Assembly: GCF_025244765.1 (NCBI RefSeq)
Contig: NZ_CP104209.1
Location: forward strand, 124,001-188,000
Length of the DNA: 64,000 nucleotides
Source of the DNA: Empedobacter stercoris
GTDB taxonomy: Bacteria > Bacteroidota > Bacteroidia > Flavobacteriales > Weeksellaceae
Direction: 5' to 3'
Both the position numbers and the translations under genes were made by a program. Each line of letters begins with the position of its first letter. Position 1 is the first letter of the stretch. The notes below the pieces were generated by a model. The model did no database searches. It had not been told where the DNA came from and saw only the letters and a program-made list of their open reading frames with translations. Shown here one piece after another: positions 60,984-64,000 of this stretch.

Positions 60984-61973
60984 ATGAAACATAGAGGTCA
61001 AACATCATTAACAACAAAAATAGCCGTCATTACTGGAGCTTCAAGTGGGGTTGGTTTAGCAACTGCCGAGTTATTTGCAAAAAAGAGATACAATATAATT
61101 TTAGCAGCAAGAGGTGTCGAAGCTTTAGAAAAGGCTGTTTCAAAATGTAATGCTTTAGGTAGTCATACTGTTTATAAATCAACAGATATGTCTTCTGCTG
61201 AAGAGGTGAAAGAATTGGTCGAATATTGTCTTAGTCAATTTGGAAGAATTGATGTATGGGTAAATAATGCGGGAGTGATGGCGAGTGGAAAATTTGAAGA
61301 TATTCCGATGGAAATTCACGAGCAAGTAATTAAAACAAATTTAATGGGCTATATGCATGGAGCCTATTATGTTTTACCTGTTTTTAAACAACAAAATCAA
61401 GGCATTTTAATTAATAATGTTTCAATTGGAGGTTATTTGCCAGCACCATTTAGTGCTGTATATTCGGCTACAAAATCTGGAATTAAAGGCGTAATGAGTG
61501 GTTTACAAAGCGAATTAAGTATTTATCCAGAAATTCATATTTGTAATATTTATCCTCAAATACAACGATCTACAGGGAATATGCATTCAGCAAAATATTC
61601 AGGATTAGATTTTAAAATTCCTCCATTTGCTGCCGATCCAATGGAAACAGCAAAAGTAATCTACAAGTTGACATTAAAACCTAAAAAAGATACTTTTCCA
61701 GACGTTAGTTCTTATATGATAAAGCTTATTCACGGGATTTTTCCGCATACATTCACAAATCTTATAACTGCTGTGATGAGAGGAATGATGAAGCAAGCAA
61801 AAGGGAAAGATGATGAAGGTAATATTTTAAAACCTTCAAAAGAACCGCATCAAGTCTATGGAGAGACAAGTACGGTACTTCTTTCAGATTCTACCAAAAG
61901 ATTAGTCTCAATTGGTCTAATTATAGGCATAGGACTTTATACAGCAACAAGAATTCGAAAAAATATTAATTAA
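60984..61973 (+). CDS. Short-chain dehydrogenase with C-terminal membrane segment
   Basis: This 329-residue SDR has cofactor motif ITGASSGVGLATAELFAKK, NNAGVMASGKFEDIPMEIHE, catalytic Ser in NNVSIGGYLPAPFSAVYSAT, and Tyr/Lys in YSATKSGIK. A C-terminal hydrophobic stretch (LVSIGLIIGIGLYTATRI) could anchor it to the membrane, as in SDRs acting on lipids. The start at 60984 (MKHRGQTSLTTKIAVITG) is chosen over an ATG 51 bases upstream, which adds a tail unlike the family. The 183 bases before it hold no CRP-like box. Substrate unknown. Confidence 0.82.
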   Translation: MKHRGQTSLTTKIAVITGASSGVGLATAELFAKKRYNIILAARGVEALEKAVSKCNALGSHTVYKSTDMSSAEEVKELVEYCLSQFGRIDVWVNNAGVMASGKFEDIPMEIHEQVIKTNLMGYMHGAYYVLPVFKQQNQGILINNVSIGGYLPAPFSAVYSATKSGIKGVMSGLQSELSIYPEIHICNIYPQIQRSTGNMHSAKYSGLDFKIPPFAADPMETAKVIYKLTLKPKKDTFPDVSSYMIKLIHGIFPHTFTNLITAVMRGMMKQAKGKDDEGNILKPSKEPHQVYGETSTVLLSDSTKRLVSIGLIIGIGLYTATRIRKNIN

Positions 61974-61985
61974 AAATATATTCAA

Positions 61986-62255
61986 ATGAAACTAAAAGAG
62001 TTAAAATCAGACGAAATTCAAGAATTATTAATTGAATTGTACAACCGAGCTTACAAAAAAGGCTACGAGAATAATAAAAACCAGTTGTCAGAAAATTGTA
62101 AAACTGATACGCGAGAAGGAGTGATTATAAGTGACGGAGGTGATGTAAATGATGTAAATGATCATGTTGATGTACAATTGTCTAATCAAGAAAAAATGGA
62201 GGTAGTAGAATATATCCAAACAAAATTGTTTGATTTATTGAATGATGAGCTATAA
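61986..62255 (+). CDS. Unknown 89-residue acidic protein
   Basis: I do not recognise this protein. It is small, soluble and acidic, with an N-terminal helix (KLKELKSDEIQELLIELYNR), a middle Asp/Asn/Val segment (DGGDVNDVNDHVDV), and a C-terminal helix. It follows the membrane-anchored dehydrogenase by 12 bases and is probably co-transcribed. Its stop is 4 bases before the stop of the convergent peptidase gene. Confidence 0.6.
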   Translation: MKLKELKSDEIQELLIELYNRAYKKGYENNKNQLSENCKTDTREGVIISDGGDVNDVNDHVDVQLSNQEKMEVVEYIQTKLFDLLNDEL

Positions 62256-62259
62256 AAAA

Positions 62260-63102
62260 TCAAACAAAATAGTTTAATTCTATTCCATCAAATGATGCAA
62301 AAACCATTGTTGGAAAGCTATCTTGATGAAAAATAATTCCATTGCGATCTATACCAATTGCACCTGCAAATCCATTCACATGTTTTAGTTCATCAAAACT
62401 TTTGGCAAATGCATCTTCCATACTCATGCCATCCGTTACGCGGGTAACAATTTTTGCAGCCATTGCGCCACTTACAATTTCTTCTCCAACGCCAGTCATG
62501 CTAATACCACAATATTGATTGGCGTAATTTCCAGCAACAGTTGCAGAATCTGAAACACGACCAGGTAGTTCAAAACCTTTTCCTCCAGTTGAGGTTGCAA
62601 CAGCAATATTATTTTCGGCATCTAAACAGACACATCCAACAGTACTTGTTTTAGCTGAATTTAATTTTTCTTCGTATTCTTTTTTACGTTGTTTAATTTC
62701 AGGATCAAAATAATCAAATCCAATTTTACGAGCAAATTCAGTTGCTTCGTTAGCTGCTAAAATGCGATCTTCATAAGACATCAATTTTTCGGCCACCAAA
62801 ATAGGATGTTCTACATTTTCTATATTGATAACACCAGACATTTTAAGTGTTTTTCCATCCATTAAAGCTGCACTCAATCTTATTTTACCATCAGATTGTA
62901 TTTGAGACCCTAATCCTGCATTAAATAACGGATCATCTTCTAATAAACTGACTGTATAAACGACTGTTTCTGTAGCGGTATGAGTGGTTAAATAATCATA
63001 GCCTTTTTGAACTATTTTAATTAATGCATTTTGTTTTTGAAATTTGGTTTCAGGATCTGTCAATGATTCGGAAAAGAAACCACCGTGAATAATTAACTTC
63101 AT
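62260..63102 (-). CDS. Isoaspartyl peptidase/plant-type L-asparaginase
   Basis: This 280-residue Ntn-hydrolase is activated by self-cleavage before Thr154 in KTSTVGCVCLDAENNIAV, which becomes the nucleophile. Blocks NAGLGSQIQSDGKIRLSAAL and GKGFELPGRVSDSATVAGNY are typical of isoaspartyl peptidases. It cleaves beta-Asp-Arg dipeptides, the product of cyanophycinase. It starts 2 bases after the cyanophycinase stop codon, so it is the second gene of a cyanophycin breakdown unit. Confidence 0.88.
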   Translation of the reverse strand: MKLIIHGGFFSESLTDPETKFQKQNALIKIVQKGYDYLTTHTATETVVYTVSLLEDDPLFNAGLGSQIQSDGKIRLSAALMDGKTLKMSGVINIENVEHPILVAEKLMSYEDRILAANEATEFARKIGFDYFDPEIKQRKKEYEEKLNSAKTSTVGCVCLDAENNIAVATSTGGKGFELPGRVSDSATVAGNYANQYCGISMTGVGEEIVSGAMAAKIVTRVTDGMSMEDAFAKSFDELKHVNGFAGAIGIDRNGIIFHQDSFPTMVFASFDGIELNYFV

Positions 63103-63104
63103 AG

Positions 63105-63986
63105 TTATTGATTGTTGTATTGAGAATCTTTGATTGAAATTTTATTTTGATCAAAATGAAAAACGTCATTTCGCGTCATCACATGGCAAATAATATGACT
63201 GATCGAAATCGGATACCCAATCTCAATTTGAGAAAGACTGGTGTCTAAAATTTCTCGTCCATCAACCAGTATGATAGATCCAGAACCTATTGCTGTCATT
63301 TTGTTGTTATTTTCGCTAATGATTAACCCTGTATCTTCACTTAGACCAATCCCAATTTTCATTGGATTTCCAGTTACAGCTTGAAATAAACGTCCAATTC
63401 TTCCTCTTTGAATAAAATGTGTGTCCACTAAAATGGAATCAATTAATCCAAGACCGCTATTCATTTCTACAGCTCCTTTCAGTAATGCGTCTGAACTCAC
63501 TCCTTGATAAATCATGCTGGAAGAAACAGCCGCAGCACCAGCAGAAGTACCTGCATAAATAAATTCTTCATGGTAATATTTTTGAAGTAATTTTTGTTGA
63601 AAAGGGGTACCGCCTATGGTAGAAGTTAATCGGAGTTGATCGCCACCACTAAATAAAACAACATCCGCTTCGTCCAATCGTTTCAGTGATTCAGGATGAA
63701 TAGCATCTAAACGTGTATTGATGTCTAAATGTTCAACATTGTGTGCGTCCAAAAGACTGAAAGCTTTAATATACGACTCAGCTGCAATTTTAGGCGTTTG
63801 TGAAGCTGTTGTAATAATCTCAATTCGCGAATTTTCTTTATGTTTAGATTCTTCTATAATTTTTTTTAGAATACCATTTTGATAAAAGAAATCATTCAGT
63901 ACTTCTTGTTTTGGTAAATGAGGTGGAATGTTCTCAGCTGTATTAATACCACCACCAACAATAATTAATTTTCCTTTTATACTCAT
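63105..63986 (-). CDS. cphB: Cyanophycinase
   Basis: This 293-residue serine exopeptidase (family S51) breaks the storage polymer cyanophycin into beta-Asp-Arg dipeptides. The nucleophile Ser148 is in YAGTSAGAAAVS and the His/Arg active-site region in DTHFIQRGRIGRLFQ near 191. FSGGDQLRLTSTIGGT near 112-127 is a further family block. It is cytosolic, with no signal peptide. It begins at 63986 and is followed closely by the isoaspartyl peptidase gene. A cyanophycin synthetase gene would be expected beyond the right edge, which cannot be seen here. Confidence 0.9.
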   Translation of the reverse strand: MSIKGKLIIVGGGINTAENIPPHLPKQEVLNDFFYQNGILKKIIEESKHKENSRIEIITTASQTPKIAAESYIKAFSLLDAHNVEHLDINTRLDAIHPESLKRLDEADVVLFSGGDQLRLTSTIGGTPFQQKLLQKYYHEEFIYAGTSAGAAAVSSSMIYQGVSSDALLKGAVEMNSGLGLIDSILVDTHFIQRGRIGRLFQAVTGNPMKIGIGLSEDTGLIISENNNKMTAIGSGSIILVDGREILDTSLSQIEIGYPISISHIICHVMTRNDVFHFDQNKISIKDSQYNNQ

Positions 63987-64000
63987 TATAAAAAATTTTA

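Noticed and set aside
1-64000. tRNA, rRNA, CRISPR arrays, insertion sequences, prophage genes
   Set aside because: None was seen on reading both strands; no transposase, integrase or repeat-spacer pattern is present.

Overview
The window is AT-rich chromosome from a Flavobacteriia member of the Bacteroidota. The evidence is a type IX secretion C-terminal sorting domain, the uridine kinase/FtsB-like/methylmalonyl-CoA mutase gene order, an ArgF'-type carbamoyltransferase, a three-gene sdhCAB operon, a SAM-II-type riboswitch, and repeated promoters of the Bacteroidota form TTG-N20-TAnnTTTG. A Weeksellaceae (Empedobacter/Chryseobacterium-like) origin is a guess. I see no tRNA, rRNA, CRISPR array, insertion sequence or phage.

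1-17 kb: the start of malate synthase (aceB) diverges from a RamB/PrpR-like regulator across a perfect palindrome that abuts the aceB promoter. Then come an ABC-F protein, a TolC/HlyD/ABC-2 export operon with no conventional ATPase gene, a FUSC-family membrane protein with a THUMP-like methyltransferase, udk-ftsB-mutA, a DUF4126 protein, and a formyltransferase/N-acetylglucosamine-kinase-like pair.

17-26 kb: an apparent metal-acquisition locus holds a TonB receptor, two small His/Cys proteins and a His-tailed DUF4625 lipoprotein. It lies downstream of an ECF sigma factor and a putative anti-sigma protein. Between the sigma gene and sdhC is a candidate small RNA of about 78 nt with its own promoter and terminator. 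sdhCAB follows, then a gene-free stretch with two copies of one 30-bp hairpin.

26-43 kb: mostly housekeeping genes: htpG, a DUF72 protein, the carbamoyltransferase, a frameshifted T9SS-secreted protein, a YciO/Sua5 protein, yaaA, a GAF protein with an SRPBCC partner, menD, fabG, two small lipoproteins, metK behind the riboswitch, an Lrp regulator, and an FAD monooxygenase with a DnaJ-like zinc module.

43-50.6 kb: a TetR-controlled operon of a lipoprotein, a cupin and a complete RND efflux pump.

50.6-62 kb: a stress island with flavohemoglobin, a ClC channel, an lmo0937-like small membrane protein, a KGG-motif stress protein, a DUF892 ferritin-like protein, a Crp/Fnr regulator, short-chain dehydrogenases and a large catalase. 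The strongest new observation is here: five promoters each carry a CRP-like box TATGA-N6-TCATA (one with a single mismatch) exactly 21 or 22 bp upstream of a TAnnTTTG-type -7 box. The island encodes a Crp/Fnr protein whose recognition helix fits such a site, and a second relative that lacks the DNA-binding domain. I infer one locally encoded nitrosative/oxidative-stress regulon.

62-64 kb: cyanophycinase and an isoaspartyl peptidase form a cyanophycin-degradation pair running in from the right edge.
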